From Actinobacteria bacterium IMCC26077 (lineage in GTDB: Bacteria; Actinomycetota; Actinomycetes; Nanopelagicales; Nanopelagicaceae): a stretch of DNA of 64,000 nt. The stretch is taken from positions 868,001-932,000 of the forward strand of contig CP015606.1 of NCBI GenBank assembly GCA_002284915.1. Reading direction: 5' to 3'. The notes beneath the pieces were generated by a model. It searched no databases. It was not told the origin of the DNA and saw nothing but the letters and a program-made list of their open reading frames with translations. Positions 45,452 to 53,763 of this stretch are shown here, in pieces. How positions within the stretch are numbered: position 1 is the stretch's first letter; every line of letters begins with the position of its first letter. The position numbers and the translations under genes are program-made.

Positions 45452-46110
45452 GACGTAACCTTTGCTCGTTTATTTTTTCCATAGACGAGATCTGGTCTAG
45501 TTTTTAACACTGCGCCAACTGTCAGTGTGGTAATGATTGCTTCACCGATACCGATCAAAAGATGGGTACCAAACATGGCAGTGAAAACGGTTGATGGAGC
45601 GAAGGTACCCTCGCCGCCGATTGCGTACTGAATACTGAAACTGGTTGCGGCAAGTGGCACCGATGCAAATGCACCAACCGCTGAACCAATCAAGAGCGCT
45701 GAGTTGGAGTATCTAAGAGTCTTTCGAACTAATAGAAAGATGGCGTAACCACTCCACACGCCGAAAATAGACATATTGAACACGTTTAGTCCCAGCGCGG
45801 TTAAGCCACCATCGGCAAATAGGAGAGCTTGAATTGCCAAGACCACCGTTAACGCAAGAGATGCCGCATATGGTCCGACGAGCACGGCAGCGAGGGCGCC
45901 GCCCAGTAGGTGGCCGGAGGTACCGGCAGCAACGGGAAAGTTGATCATCTGCCCGGCAAATACAAAGACTGAAACCAAACCAATGAGCGGGGCGGCCTTC
46001 TCGTCAAGTTCCCCCTTAGCCTTCTTCACGGAGTAGCCGACTCCGGTCAGAGCCAAAGCAGCAGCTCCGGCCGCGGTGGGAATATTGATAAAGCCATCTG
46101 GGATATGCAT
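45448..46110 (-). CDS. nikM: ECF metal-binding subunit (CbiM/NikM)
   Basis: S-component that binds the metal. The N-terminus MHIPDGFINIP carries His2, part of the invariant Co/Ni site (with the free N-terminal amine), and GQMINFPVAAGTSGHLLGGALAAV is the second family motif with its His. Length 220 gives about seven segments. The initiator Met must be the first residue for metal binding, which agrees with the ATG at 46110 and its TAAACT -10 six bases upstream. Confidence 0.92.
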   Translation of the reverse strand: MHIPDGFINIPTAAGAAALALTGVGYSVKKAKGELDEKAAPLIGLVSVFVFAGQMINFPVAAGTSGHLLGGALAAVLVGPYAASLALTVVLAIQALLFADGGLTALGLNVFNMSIFGVWSGYAIFLLVRKTLRYSNSALLIGSAVGAFASVPLAATSFSIQYAIGGEGTFAPSTVFTAMFGTHLLIGIGEAIITTLTVGAVLKTRPDLVYGKNKRAKVTS

Positions 46111-46116
46111 GTCGCG

Positions 46117-46122
46117 AGTTTA
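46117..46122 (-). promoter_or_regulatory. -10 TAAACT of leaderless nikMNQO operon
   Basis: Minus-strand TAAACT lies six bases before the nikM ATG and directly abuts the Nur-type box. Confidence 0.6.
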
Positions 46123-46139
46123 TTGCAAACCATTTGCAA
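46123..46139. promoter_or_regulatory. Nur-type nickel-repressor box
   Basis: TTGCAA-ACCAT-TTGCAA fits the TTGCAA-N5-TTGCAA box reported for Nur, the Fur-family nickel repressor of Streptomyces. Since TTGCAA is self-complementary, the site is also a 17-base inverted repeat. It sits at about -13 to -29 of the nikM promoter, where a bound repressor would block RNA polymerase. Confidence 0.72.
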
Positions 46140-46170
46140 CTACAACTTCAATCGCTCAAAGTCGCTGCGG

Positions 46171-46176
46171 TACCTT
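46171..46176 (+). promoter_or_regulatory. -10 TACCTT of leaderless sulP-like gene
   Basis: TACCTT lies six bases before the GTG at 46183. Confidence 0.5.
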
Positions 46177-46182
46177 GCTTAG

Positions 46183-47436
46183 GTGACCAGAGTTCTCCCG
46201 TCGAGGCGCGATTTTGCGGGCCTGCGAAACCATTTTCGCGAGGATCTTCTCGCAGGAATTGCGGTGGGAGTGGTGGCGCTGCCACTTGCTCTTGGATTTG
46301 GGATTGCCAGCGGCACGGGTGCAACCTCAGGAATCATCACCGCAATCGTCGCTGGATTTCTCGCGGCACTCTTTGGCGGGTCACGATTTCAAGTGAGTGG
46401 CCCGACGGGCGCGATGACCGTGGTGCTGATCCCAATCGTGGAACGTTACGGAGTCTCCATCGTTGCCGTTGTTGGGCTCCTTGCTGGAGCTATCTCGATT
46501 CTTGCCGGAATATTTCGTCTAGGTCAGATTTTTGCCAGAGTTCCCTGGTCAGTTCTTGAAGGATTCACGGCAGGAATCGGCATAGTGATCGCACTCCAAC
46601 AAATACCACTCGCTTTGGATATCGCAAAACCTGAAGGTGGCAATGCGCTACTTGTGGGCTGGAAGAGTTTTCAGGTTCTAGCTCAAGGGGAAGTTCATTC
46701 AGATGCCATCGTGTTGACGTTCATGGCAATCGCCATCATGGCGTTATCACCTAAAGTCCTGAAGAAAATACCAGCCAGTATTGTCACTGTCGTACTTTGC
46801 ACGCTGATTGCTCACCTGTTTGGTTTCGATGTACGAGTTATTGGAGAGTTACCGCGCTCGCTACCGCGACCATCACTTCCTGAAATCCCCAGCAACAGTT
46901 GGTGGCCAATCCTTACTAGCGCAGTGGCAGTCTTCGCACTTGGCGCTATCGAATCGATTCTCTCCGGCAAAGTTGCCGAAGGTTTGGCTCATTCGCAGAA
47001 GAAACTACATGAAGCCGGTGATTTCGATAGTAATCGCGAGTTATTCGGCCAAGGCTTAGCCACCGTTGCTTCGGCGACCATGGGTGGAATTCCGGCGACG
47101 GGTGCGATAGCACGGACCGCGGTAAACGTCCGTTCGGGGGCGAAGACGCGCCTTGCCTCTATGGTGCACGCACTCTTTCTCTTATTATGCATCGCGATTC
47201 TTGCGCCGATAGTGGGCGAGATCCCAGTCAGTGCACTTGCCGGAATATTAATTGTGACTGCACTTCGCATGGTCAAACCGCGAACGTTGCACGAAGCTTT
47301 TGTGACCACGCGGAGCACTGCAATCACGATGGTGATCACAGCGCTGAGCACGGTAGCTCTCGATCTCATTCGAGCGGTCGTCATCGGAATCATTGCTCAT
47401 CTGGCGCTCTCGAAGATTCCACAGCTCAACCGTTAG
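46183..47436 (+). CDS. SulP-family anion transporter lacking the STAS domain
   Basis: An SLC26/SulP membrane protein: HFREDLLAGIAVGVVALPLALGFGIASG near the start and FGGSRFQVSGPTGAMTVVL are family motifs, as is GIPATGAIARTAVNVRSGAKT. Length 417 ends straight after the last membrane helix (IIAHLALSKIPQLNR), so the cytoplasmic STAS domain of most SulP proteins is missing. The anion could be sulfate, bicarbonate or a dicarboxylate. It is divergent from nikM; the Nur box may or may not affect it. Confidence 0.87.
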   Translation: MTRVLPSRRDFAGLRNHFREDLLAGIAVGVVALPLALGFGIASGTGATSGIITAIVAGFLAALFGGSRFQVSGPTGAMTVVLIPIVERYGVSIVAVVGLLAGAISILAGIFRLGQIFARVPWSVLEGFTAGIGIVIALQQIPLALDIAKPEGGNALLVGWKSFQVLAQGEVHSDAIVLTFMAIAIMALSPKVLKKIPASIVTVVLCTLIAHLFGFDVRVIGELPRSLPRPSLPEIPSNSWWPILTSAVAVFALGAIESILSGKVAEGLAHSQKKLHEAGDFDSNRELFGQGLATVASATMGGIPATGAIARTAVNVRSGAKTRLASMVHALFLLLCIAILAPIVGEIPVSALAGILIVTALRMVKPRTLHEAFVTTRSTAITMVITALSTVALDLIRAVVIGIIAHLALSKIPQLNR

Positions 47437-47439
47437 GCT
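47434..47439 (+). promoter_or_regulatory. -10 TAGGCT of leaderless uronate operon
   Basis: TAGGCT overlaps the sulP-like stop codon and lies six bases before the ATG at 47446, giving the uronate genes their own promoter. Confidence 0.6.
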
Positions 47440-47445
47440 CGTGAC

Positions 47446-48507
47446 ATGGCTACCAATCACCTCGAAGAGTTAGGGCGAGCGCTTGCTTTCGGAGCGCGCC
47501 CCAACCAGCCGTTAAGCCGGGAGAAGTTAATCGCCGCGCTCGGCACCGTTCCCTCTCTGCCAGAAGATTTCAACCTTGTTCGAGGAGAGATTGCCGAATT
47601 TGATGGGGTGCAAATCACTGAACTTTCTTGGAACGTGGGTTGGGGAGAGCGAAGTGAAGCCTTTCTTCTTACTCCTATCGGCGTCGACCACCCACTTCCT
47701 GGCGCGCTCTACCTGCATAGCCACGACGATCTCAAAGAATTTGGAAAGGAAAAGGTCGCGCAACGAGATCAGGCCGGATTGCCAGAACGGGCGGCATGGG
47801 TTCGGCGACATCATTACGGAGATCGAGCTCCGGCAAATGAATTAGCTAAACGTGGTTTTGCCGTGCTCGTCCATGACTGCTTTCCCTGGGGCTCGCGCGG
47901 GTTCTCTTTGGATGAACTTCCTCCTCGCATCAAGGAGATCCATGGCCAAGCAACCGCTGCAGAATTTGAGAATCTTTCGGTGATGTTTGAATCGCTCTCG
48001 CTCAACAAATATCTAAGTCTCTATGGCGCAACGATGGCAGGAATCCTTAATCATGAAGATCGAGTCGCGCTGGAAGTAGCGAAACAATTACCTGAGATAA
48101 CTGACTCAATCTCTGCAATTGGATTATCAGGTGGTGGTTGTCGAGCGATCTTCCTTCATGCCACTAATCCAGAACTAACCGCAGTGGTCTCCACCGGGGC
48201 TATGGCTACCTACGCTTCGATGCTCCATGAACATATCGCGCCACATTCGTGGATGTTCTTTCCCTTCAATCTCGCTGCCTCCGGTGAATGGCCGGAAGTC
48301 GCAATGATTTCGGATACCCCCCTCTTTGTGCAGTATTGCGGAGAAGACCAACTCTTTACGAAAGAAGGAATGGCGACGGCGCATAGCGCGTTAGAGCGTA
48401 ACGACCAGGGTCGCGGAAATTACCGCGGTGACTTCTATCCAGTTCAGCACTCTTTCACTGTTCCCATGCAAGAAGCAGCTTTTGATTGGTTGGCAAAGCA
48501 TGCCTAG
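47446..48507 (+). CDS. Alpha/beta hydrolase in the uronate operon
   Basis: A 353-residue esterase-like protein without signal peptide. GALYLHSHDDLKEFGKE forms the oxyanion strand; VLVHDCFPWGSRGF and AIGLSGGGCRAIFLH carry the nucleophile Ser (GxSxGG), FVQYCGEDQLFTKEG the likely acid and PVQHSFTVPMQ the likely His. It resembles large cytosolic acetylxylan-esterase/dienelactone-hydrolase-like proteins. Encoded first, overlapping uxaC by eight bases, it may cleave an ester or lactone of a uronic acid; this is inferred from context. Confidence 0.75.
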   Translation: MATNHLEELGRALAFGARPNQPLSREKLIAALGTVPSLPEDFNLVRGEIAEFDGVQITELSWNVGWGERSEAFLLTPIGVDHPLPGALYLHSHDDLKEFGKEKVAQRDQAGLPERAAWVRRHHYGDRAPANELAKRGFAVLVHDCFPWGSRGFSLDELPPRIKEIHGQATAAEFENLSVMFESLSLNKYLSLYGATMAGILNHEDRVALEVAKQLPEITDSISAIGLSGGGCRAIFLHATNPELTAVVSTGAMATYASMLHEHIAPHSWMFFPFNLAASGEWPEVAMISDTPLFVQYCGEDQLFTKEGMATAHSALERNDQGRGNYRGDFYPVQHSFTVPMQEAAFDWLAKHA

Positions 48508-49909
48508 GGGATACGCGGATCGGTATTTCGAATGTAGTAACGATGCTCTCCCACTTGCGCGAGCGCTCTATCAGGAAATGTCAGCCTTGCCGATACTTTC
48601 ACCGCACGGCCACGTCAACCCAAAGCTCTTGGCGGAAAATTGCGCGTTCGCAGATCCGGTCGCACTGCTGATCTCGCCCGACCACTACATCACACGGATG
48701 TTAGCTAGCCAAGGCATCACATACGAAGAGTTGAATCTGCCAGATCGAAGCGGAGAACGAACGAAGAAAATTCCTGCAGAACAGATATGGCAGTTGTTAG
48801 CAGAGAATTGGCAGGCTTTTACAGGAACACCATCGAGGATCTGGTTCGAAGAGATTCTCACGCAGATTTTTCACATCGAGCTCCCATTTGATCAGGACAA
48901 TGCGGCAGAAATCTATCGGCAAATCTCCCGCCGATTGGAAGACAGCGATTTTCTTCCACAAACCCTCTTTGAGAGTTTCAACATAGAGGTTCTGGCAACA
49001 ACTGATGGAACGAGCGACTCGCTCGAGTTTCATAAAGCCCTCGAAGAGACTCCGCTGCAATCGAAGGTCATTCCAACATTTCGCCCCGATGATGTTAGTG
49101 ATCCAGAACGAGCAGATTGGAAGCAAGCGCTGGCGAAACTTGAGCAAAGCACCAACCTCACCATCACATCCTTCGCATCACTTCGTTTTGCACTTCGAAC
49201 TGCTCGCGACCGATTCATTCGTAATGGCGCAAAAGCGACCGACCATGGCGTTCCCACGCCCTTCACCATTGATTTGTCAGAGCAGGCGAAGGAAGAGCTC
49301 TTCAGCGAACTTCAGGCTAGGCCAGCCACTCCTGAGAACGCAGAACTATTTCGCGGCGTGATGCTCATGGAGCATGCCCAAATGTCTGCTGATGATGGCT
49401 TAGTGATGCAAATCCACCCGGGATCAGTGCGAAACTACTCGACGAGCATCTTCGAAAAATTTGGCCCCGATCGCGGCTATGACATCCCGGCACGAACTGA
49501 ATTCACGAAGAACCTTCGGCCATTGCTTGAACGATTCGGTTTCGCCCAGAATTTTAGATTGGCGCTCTTTACCCTTGATGAATCGACTTACTCGCGGGAG
49601 CTGGCGCCGATAGCTGGAGCATTTCCTACGGTGAAGCTTGGTCCGCCATGGTGGTTCCATGACAGCCTCAACGGAATGCGTCGTTGGCGTGATGCGACTA
49701 TCGAGACCGCCGGCATCATGAACACCATCGGATTCATCGATGACACCAGAGCATTTCTCTCGATACCAGTTCGCCACGATGTTGCCCGTAGATTTGATGC
49801 GGGGTACCTCGCTGAATTGGTCAGCAGCCATCGAATACGCGAAGCAGATGCACATTTTCTTGCCATGCAGATTGCCTATCATTTATCGAAGGATTTCTTC
49901 CGGCTATGA
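48500..49909 (+). CDS. uxaC: Uronate isomerase (UxaC)
   Basis: An amidohydrolase-fold isomerase converting galacturonate to tagaturonate or glucuronate to fructuronate. The HGHVNP metal motif occurs near residue 36, with GVMLMEHAQMSADDGLVMQIHPGSVRNYS and KLGPPWWFHDSLNGMRRW in the C-terminal half. ATG 48500 gives 469 residues, the usual size; an earlier start would lie deep within the preceding gene. It overlaps uxaB by four bases. Confidence 0.93.
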   Translation: MPRGYADRYFECSNDALPLARALYQEMSALPILSPHGHVNPKLLAENCAFADPVALLISPDHYITRMLASQGITYEELNLPDRSGERTKKIPAEQIWQLLAENWQAFTGTPSRIWFEEILTQIFHIELPFDQDNAAEIYRQISRRLEDSDFLPQTLFESFNIEVLATTDGTSDSLEFHKALEETPLQSKVIPTFRPDDVSDPERADWKQALAKLEQSTNLTITSFASLRFALRTARDRFIRNGAKATDHGVPTPFTIDLSEQAKEELFSELQARPATPENAELFRGVMLMEHAQMSADDGLVMQIHPGSVRNYSTSIFEKFGPDRGYDIPARTEFTKNLRPLLERFGFAQNFRLALFTLDESTYSRELAPIAGAFPTVKLGPPWWFHDSLNGMRRWRDATIETAGIMNTIGFIDDTRAFLSIPVRHDVARRFDAGYLAELVSSHRIREADAHFLAMQIAYHLSKDFFRL

Positions 49910-51237
49910 ACCAGCTCAAGCCTGGTTATGCACGTGATGGTCGACCGGTTGGCGTTATTCATTTTGGATTAGGAGCATTCCACCGCGGCCATCAAGCGGT
50001 TTATTTTGATGAAGCCCTGGAAAAGGGCAGCGGAGAGTGGGGTATCTATGGAATCTCGCCGCGAAGTACTTTAGTTACCGATCTCTTACGAAAACAAGAT
50101 TTCTGTTACACCGTGAACGCCCGTGCTGGGAGCGAGCAAAATCCAAGAGTCATCAGCTCCATTTTCGATGGTTCCATTTTTGACCTATCAAATGCTGAGT
50201 TACGCAAGGCAGTTCATTCGCCAGAACTGAAGTTGATAACAGTCACTGTGACTGAAAAGGCATATCAAGTAAGTAGTGAATTAGATTCGATGCCCAATCG
50301 ACTACTTGATATTTTGCACCTTCGATTTGTCGCCGGACTGAGCGGCCCAACGGTTATCTCGTGCGACAACCTACCTTCCAATGGTTCAAGGTTGGCGGAG
50401 GTGCTCTTGGCTAGCGCTGAGCGGCGGGGGATGACCAGTGATTTCCGCAGCTGGCTGAGCGAGCAATCCTTTCCTGATTCGATGGTTGATCGGATTGTTC
50501 CAGCAATCACCTCAGATGCCGTTTCACAATTTGAGCGCGATTTCGGATACCGGGATGAATCGTTGATTTCGACCGAACCGTATCGTCAATGGGTGGTAGC
50601 ACCGCATTCAGGCAGCGATGCTCTTGCCGAACTTGGAATTGATGTATCTCCAGAGATTGCGCGTTATGAAACGCTCAAGTTACGACTCTTCAATGGCGCC
50701 CATTCGACGACCGCCTACTTCAGTCAACTATCAGGTATCGAATATGTCTATGAAGCTATGGCCATCCCTGAATGGAATAGCTTCATCTCTGACCTACAAG
50801 AGGAATTAAGTGCATCTTTTGAAGGACCACGAGCTATAGACCCACAGCGATACGGAGCTGAAGCTCGTGCGCGTATTGGTAATAGCGCCGTGGCTCATCG
50901 AAGCGCCCAGATTGCTATGGATGGTTCTGCAAAGTTGCCACAACGCCTCTTTCGTGCGATGAATTCACTTAGTGAGCGAGGTTTAGCGCGCGAGCGGATT
51001 GCCTTTGCTGTGGCGCTTTGGATTCGCTTCCTGCAGAGCGCAAACTCCGTTGTCGACCCGTTGGCGAGTGAATTACTGCTACGAGCGCGAGTATCGAAAC
51101 CTGCCGATGCAGTTGCTGGCGTCATGCGAATTCCAGGCTTGTTGGATGCGATTTCCGAGCCTGACTGGCCACTGATTGCAGGGGCGCTTAAGGAACTATC
51201 CGAAGCCACACCTCTGGCTGCGGCGATGAGAATCTAA
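49906..51237 (+). CDS. uxaB: Mannitol-dehydrogenase-family uronate reductase (UxaB-like)
   Basis: A long-chain polyol dehydrogenase, 443 residues, with N-terminal NAD-binding segment (GVIHFGLGAFHRGHQAVYFDEAL), SCDNLPSNGSRLAEVLL and the catalytic-lysine segment KLRLFNGAHSTTAYF. The family includes fructuronate reductase UxuB and tagaturonate reductase UxaB. The UxaA homologues next door act on altronate, so tagaturonate to altronate is favoured. No uxuA is present in the window. Confidence 0.85.
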   Translation: MNQLKPGYARDGRPVGVIHFGLGAFHRGHQAVYFDEALEKGSGEWGIYGISPRSTLVTDLLRKQDFCYTVNARAGSEQNPRVISSIFDGSIFDLSNAELRKAVHSPELKLITVTVTEKAYQVSSELDSMPNRLLDILHLRFVAGLSGPTVISCDNLPSNGSRLAEVLLASAERRGMTSDFRSWLSEQSFPDSMVDRIVPAITSDAVSQFERDFGYRDESLISTEPYRQWVVAPHSGSDALAELGIDVSPEIARYETLKLRLFNGAHSTTAYFSQLSGIEYVYEAMAIPEWNSFISDLQEELSASFEGPRAIDPQRYGAEARARIGNSAVAHRSAQIAMDGSAKLPQRLFRAMNSLSERGLARERIAFAVALWIRFLQSANSVVDPLASELLLRARVSKPADAVAGVMRIPGLLDAISEPDWPLIAGALKELSEATPLAAAMRI

Positions 51238-51240
51238 TAA

Positions 51241-52416
51241 TTATTGCGTTGACCCGTAGAGTCGAGAGAGATTGAATTCACGGTGACCGCCAACTTCGGC
51301 TGCACTCAATTTTCCATTGGCAACTTCGATAATTTCTTTGAAGATTCGGTCGCCAACTTCAGCCACAGTTTCAGTGCCATCGGCGATGGTGCCAGCATTG
51401 AGGTCGATGAGATCTGGTAGTGAAAGTGCCATCTCAGTGTTGGTAGCAACCTTGATCGTAGGGATTACTGCAGAGCCGGTTGGTGTACCGCGGCCAGTGG
51501 TGAAGACGGTGATATTCACATCTGCCGCTGCAAAACCTGTGAGTTGTTCAATGTCATGTCCTGGCGTATCCATGAAATAAAGCCCAGGCTCAGTGGGGAG
51601 GTGTGCGTAATCGAGAACGCCAGTAAACGGAGCGTTGCCAGCTTTTTTCGCGGCGCCAAGTGATTTCTCTTCAAGAGTAGTCAGGCCGCCTTCGATGTTG
51701 CCTCGACTCGGTTGGGCGCCCCGAATATCGATGCCTTCGTATGTGATTGATCGTTCATAACGGGCAACAACATCAATGATTGCCTGTCCAATTTCTGGGC
51801 TCTTCGCTCGCGCAGCAAGGAGATGTTCTGCGCCAAGAATCTCCATAGTTTCGGCGAGAATCGAGGTCGCACCCAGTTCGACAAATTTATCGCTGGCCAC
51901 GCCCAGGGCTGGGTTAGCTGTAATTCCGGAGTACGCATCAGAGCCGCCGCATTCCAGACCAAGTACGAGAGCGCTCCAGGGAGCAGGTGTTCGTACTGTT
52001 TGCGAAATCGAAGGGAAAATTTCCGAAACCGATTGGAAAATGCGCTCTTGCAATTTCTCAAACCCGCCGGCATCTTTGAGAGTCAAATAATTGATGGGCA
52101 TATTCCGACGAGATCTCGCTGCGTTCACGATACTTTCCTCATCTTCGGTACCAATACCGACGATTATCGTCGCACCGACATTTGGGTTGACTGCGAATCC
52201 AGAGAAGACTCTGCGAATTCGCTCCCAATCTGTATCGACCTCACCACTCCAATCATGGCTGACCGAGGTGATTATCGGACTTGCTGGGTGCGATGTTCGT
52301 ACTTCGTCCACTAGTTGGTTGAGCGCATTATGCAGCGGGAGAATGAGTATGTAATTACGGAATCCCCAACGCCCATTCGTTCGTTCGAAACCGGTCAACT
52401 GAGAATCTCTGTTCAT
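51241..52416 (-). CDS. uxaA: Altronate dehydratase large-subunit homologue, C-half intact
   Basis: A 391-residue UxaA large-domain protein. Its second half keeps the family motifs LVLGLECGGSDAYSGITANPALG, EEKSLGAAKKAGNAPF, GLYFMDTPGHDIEQLTGFAAA and FTTGRGTPTGSAVIPTIKVATN. The first half is recognisable (GFERTNGRWGFRNYILILPL) but has lost the three conserved Cys: no Cys after the PL segment, SHDWSGEVD in place of an HxxGC motif, and GIGTED in place of GxGCE. ATG 52416 overlaps the upstream stop by one base. It probably works as a complex with the two upstream products. Confidence 0.85.
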   Translation of the reverse strand: MNRDSQLTGFERTNGRWGFRNYILILPLHNALNQLVDEVRTSHPASPIITSVSHDWSGEVDTDWERIRRVFSGFAVNPNVGATIIVGIGTEDEESIVNAARSRRNMPINYLTLKDAGGFEKLQERIFQSVSEIFPSISQTVRTPAPWSALVLGLECGGSDAYSGITANPALGVASDKFVELGATSILAETMEILGAEHLLAARAKSPEIGQAIIDVVARYERSITYEGIDIRGAQPSRGNIEGGLTTLEEKSLGAAKKAGNAPFTGVLDYAHLPTEPGLYFMDTPGHDIEQLTGFAAADVNITVFTTGRGTPTGSAVIPTIKVATNTEMALSLPDLIDLNAGTIADGTETVAEVGDRIFKEIIEVANGKLSAAEVGGHREFNLSRLYGSTQ

Positions 52417-53222
52417 CAAACGCTCCGAACCATGCGGGGAACGACGATATCGCCAATTTTCTTCGCTTCAGATTTACTCGGCTCACCATTGGCTACATCG
52501 AGGATTTTCTGAAAGAGATCTTTTCGATTTACATTCGAGTGGCAATCGAACTCTTGCACCAGAGCGAGGTGAAGTGGCGAATCTGCATTGGCAATCGTAA
52601 TCACAGGAATCAACGGGTAGCCCGATGGAGGTTGCAGGGGATCGGGAAAAGAGAGTATGAGGTGGCATTTTGCGCGGACTAAGTCGCCAAAATTACGTGA
52701 CGATTCTTTATAGCGATTAGCAAGTACTACTGAATGGCCAGCCCCCTGAATATCTTCGGTAATTTGTTGTAGCAACTCTGGATTGGGAGACCCCTCGATG
52801 CCGATAACGAGTGCATTCAACGGAGCGCGTTCAGGATCGCCTTGGAGCGATTTCGCAGTGGCAATACTTGAATCAAGGGCCCCTGCCATGCCTGCGCTTT
52901 CTTGGATGACAACATATTCAGTCTCGGGATAATCCTTTGTGATGCTATCGGTGACTTCGTTACCCTGCAGCGTCTCGCAGCCCAAGCCGAGTACGACGGT
53001 CGACTGCACATTGGGATGGCCTGCGAGAGCGACGAAAAATTCGTTGACGCCCGAGACATCTGGTCCGATGATTCCGCATCCGTGTTGATGTGCAAATGAA
53101 ATCGCACCGACCTGATCAGCAACTTTTCTTGCTAGGTGAGTGGAGCAGACCACGGATGGCAAAATCAGTTGATAGCTACGCACCCCAACACCGCGGGAGT
53201 TGTTTCGATAGCCGGTGATCAT
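52416..53222 (-). CDS. Second altronate dehydratase-like subunit, N-half Cys motifs intact, short
   Basis: A 268-residue UxaA-family protein with the N-half motifs that its neighbour lacks: GYRNNSRGVGVRSYQLILP, SVVCSTHLA, FAHQHGCGIIG and LGLGCETLQGNEV. The second half is short and altered: GIEGSPNPELL stands where GLxCGGSDxxSG is expected, and the FTTGRG block is absent. It is coupled to both neighbours by ATGA and TGATG overlaps. The pattern implies a duplicated subunit whose two copies divided the active-site elements. Confidence 0.8.
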   Translation of the reverse strand: MITGYRNNSRGVGVRSYQLILPSVVCSTHLARKVADQVGAISFAHQHGCGIIGPDVSGVNEFFVALAGHPNVQSTVVLGLGCETLQGNEVTDSITKDYPETEYVVIQESAGMAGALDSSIATAKSLQGDPERAPLNALVIGIEGSPNPELLQQITEDIQGAGHSVVLANRYKESSRNFGDLVRAKCHLILSFPDPLQPPSGYPLIPVITIANADSPLHLALVQEFDCHSNVNRKDLFQKILDVANGEPSKSEAKKIGDIVVPRMVRSV

Positions 53223-53512
53223 GTTGTTGGCTCCGTCGAGACACGATCGCCAATGACATTGTGTGTATGCACATGTGAGCCTCGAGGGATGGCATGGTAG
53301 GTATGTCCCATCCGCTCTCCATATTTGATGATTGGTTCACCTTTGGCGATATCGACAAGGGCAATCTTGTGACCTCGGGGGATAGCCGTTCGTACTTCAA
53401 GTGGAGAGGCAAGATCAGACTGCTCGAGAATGGTGCCAACTGCCAGCTCCTGCAAAGCGATTGCAATGTTATCTCGAGAATCAAGAACGATTAGGGTATT
53501 TGCTCTCGCCAT
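53219..53512 (-). CDS. SAF-domain subunit of altronate dehydratase
   Basis: A 97-residue stand-alone SAF domain matching the N-terminal part of UxaA: TLIVLDSRDNIAIALQEL, IPRGHKIALVDIAKGEPIIKYGERMG, and HVHTHNV. In most bacteria this is fused to the large domain or is a separate small subunit. ATG 53512 gives the expected N-terminus and has TAGAGT eight bases upstream (53521-53526 on the minus strand). It is first in the three-gene operon. Confidence 0.87.
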   Translation of the reverse strand: MARANTLIVLDSRDNIAIALQELAVGTILEQSDLASPLEVRTAIPRGHKIALVDIAKGEPIIKYGERMGHTYHAIPRGSHVHTHNVIGDRVSTEPTT

Positions 53513-53582
53513 AGCGCCACACTCTAGCCAGTAAAGTCGAGAGTTTTTCTGAAAGTGAAAAAATTCTGCTAGGTTTTTACCT

Positions 53583-53684
53583 AGGTTAAGAGCATCAGCG
53601 CTAAGCCCCGGCTCGCTGATCGGCAACCCTCCACCGCGGTGGGGTGCTCCGGGTGATACCTGGCCAGAAGATGGCAAGCGCGGG
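53583..53684 (+). promoter_or_regulatory. Second SAM-IV-type riboswitch, before ABC transporter operon
   Basis: It aligns closely to the first copy: AAGCCCCGGCT, CGGCAACCCTCC, CCGCGGTGGGGTGCTCCGGG and CAAGCGCGGG are shared, with a compensatory P2 (ATCAGCG/CGCTGAT). The segment between GGGTGA and GGCAAGCGCGGG is about 20 bases shorter, so the peripheral stem is reduced. A nine-base hairpin (CGGGCCTTG 53681-53689 / CAAGGCCCG 53707-53715) starts in the aptamer's 3' GGG and is probably the switching helix. TAGGTT at 53570-53575 is a candidate -10. Confidence 0.87.
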
Positions 53685-53763
53685 CCTTGCTGCGCATGAT
53701 TCATCACAAGGCCCGAAAATTGGGCGCCATGGTGGTGCCTATTAATAGGGAAGTAGGGACACT

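Noticed and set aside
43607-46110. Cobalt/cobalamin transporter with a B12 riboswitch
   Set aside because: Only about 70 bases lie between nikM and the divergent gene, with no B12-box; the promoter carries a Nur-type box and a leaderless start, so nickel is favoured.
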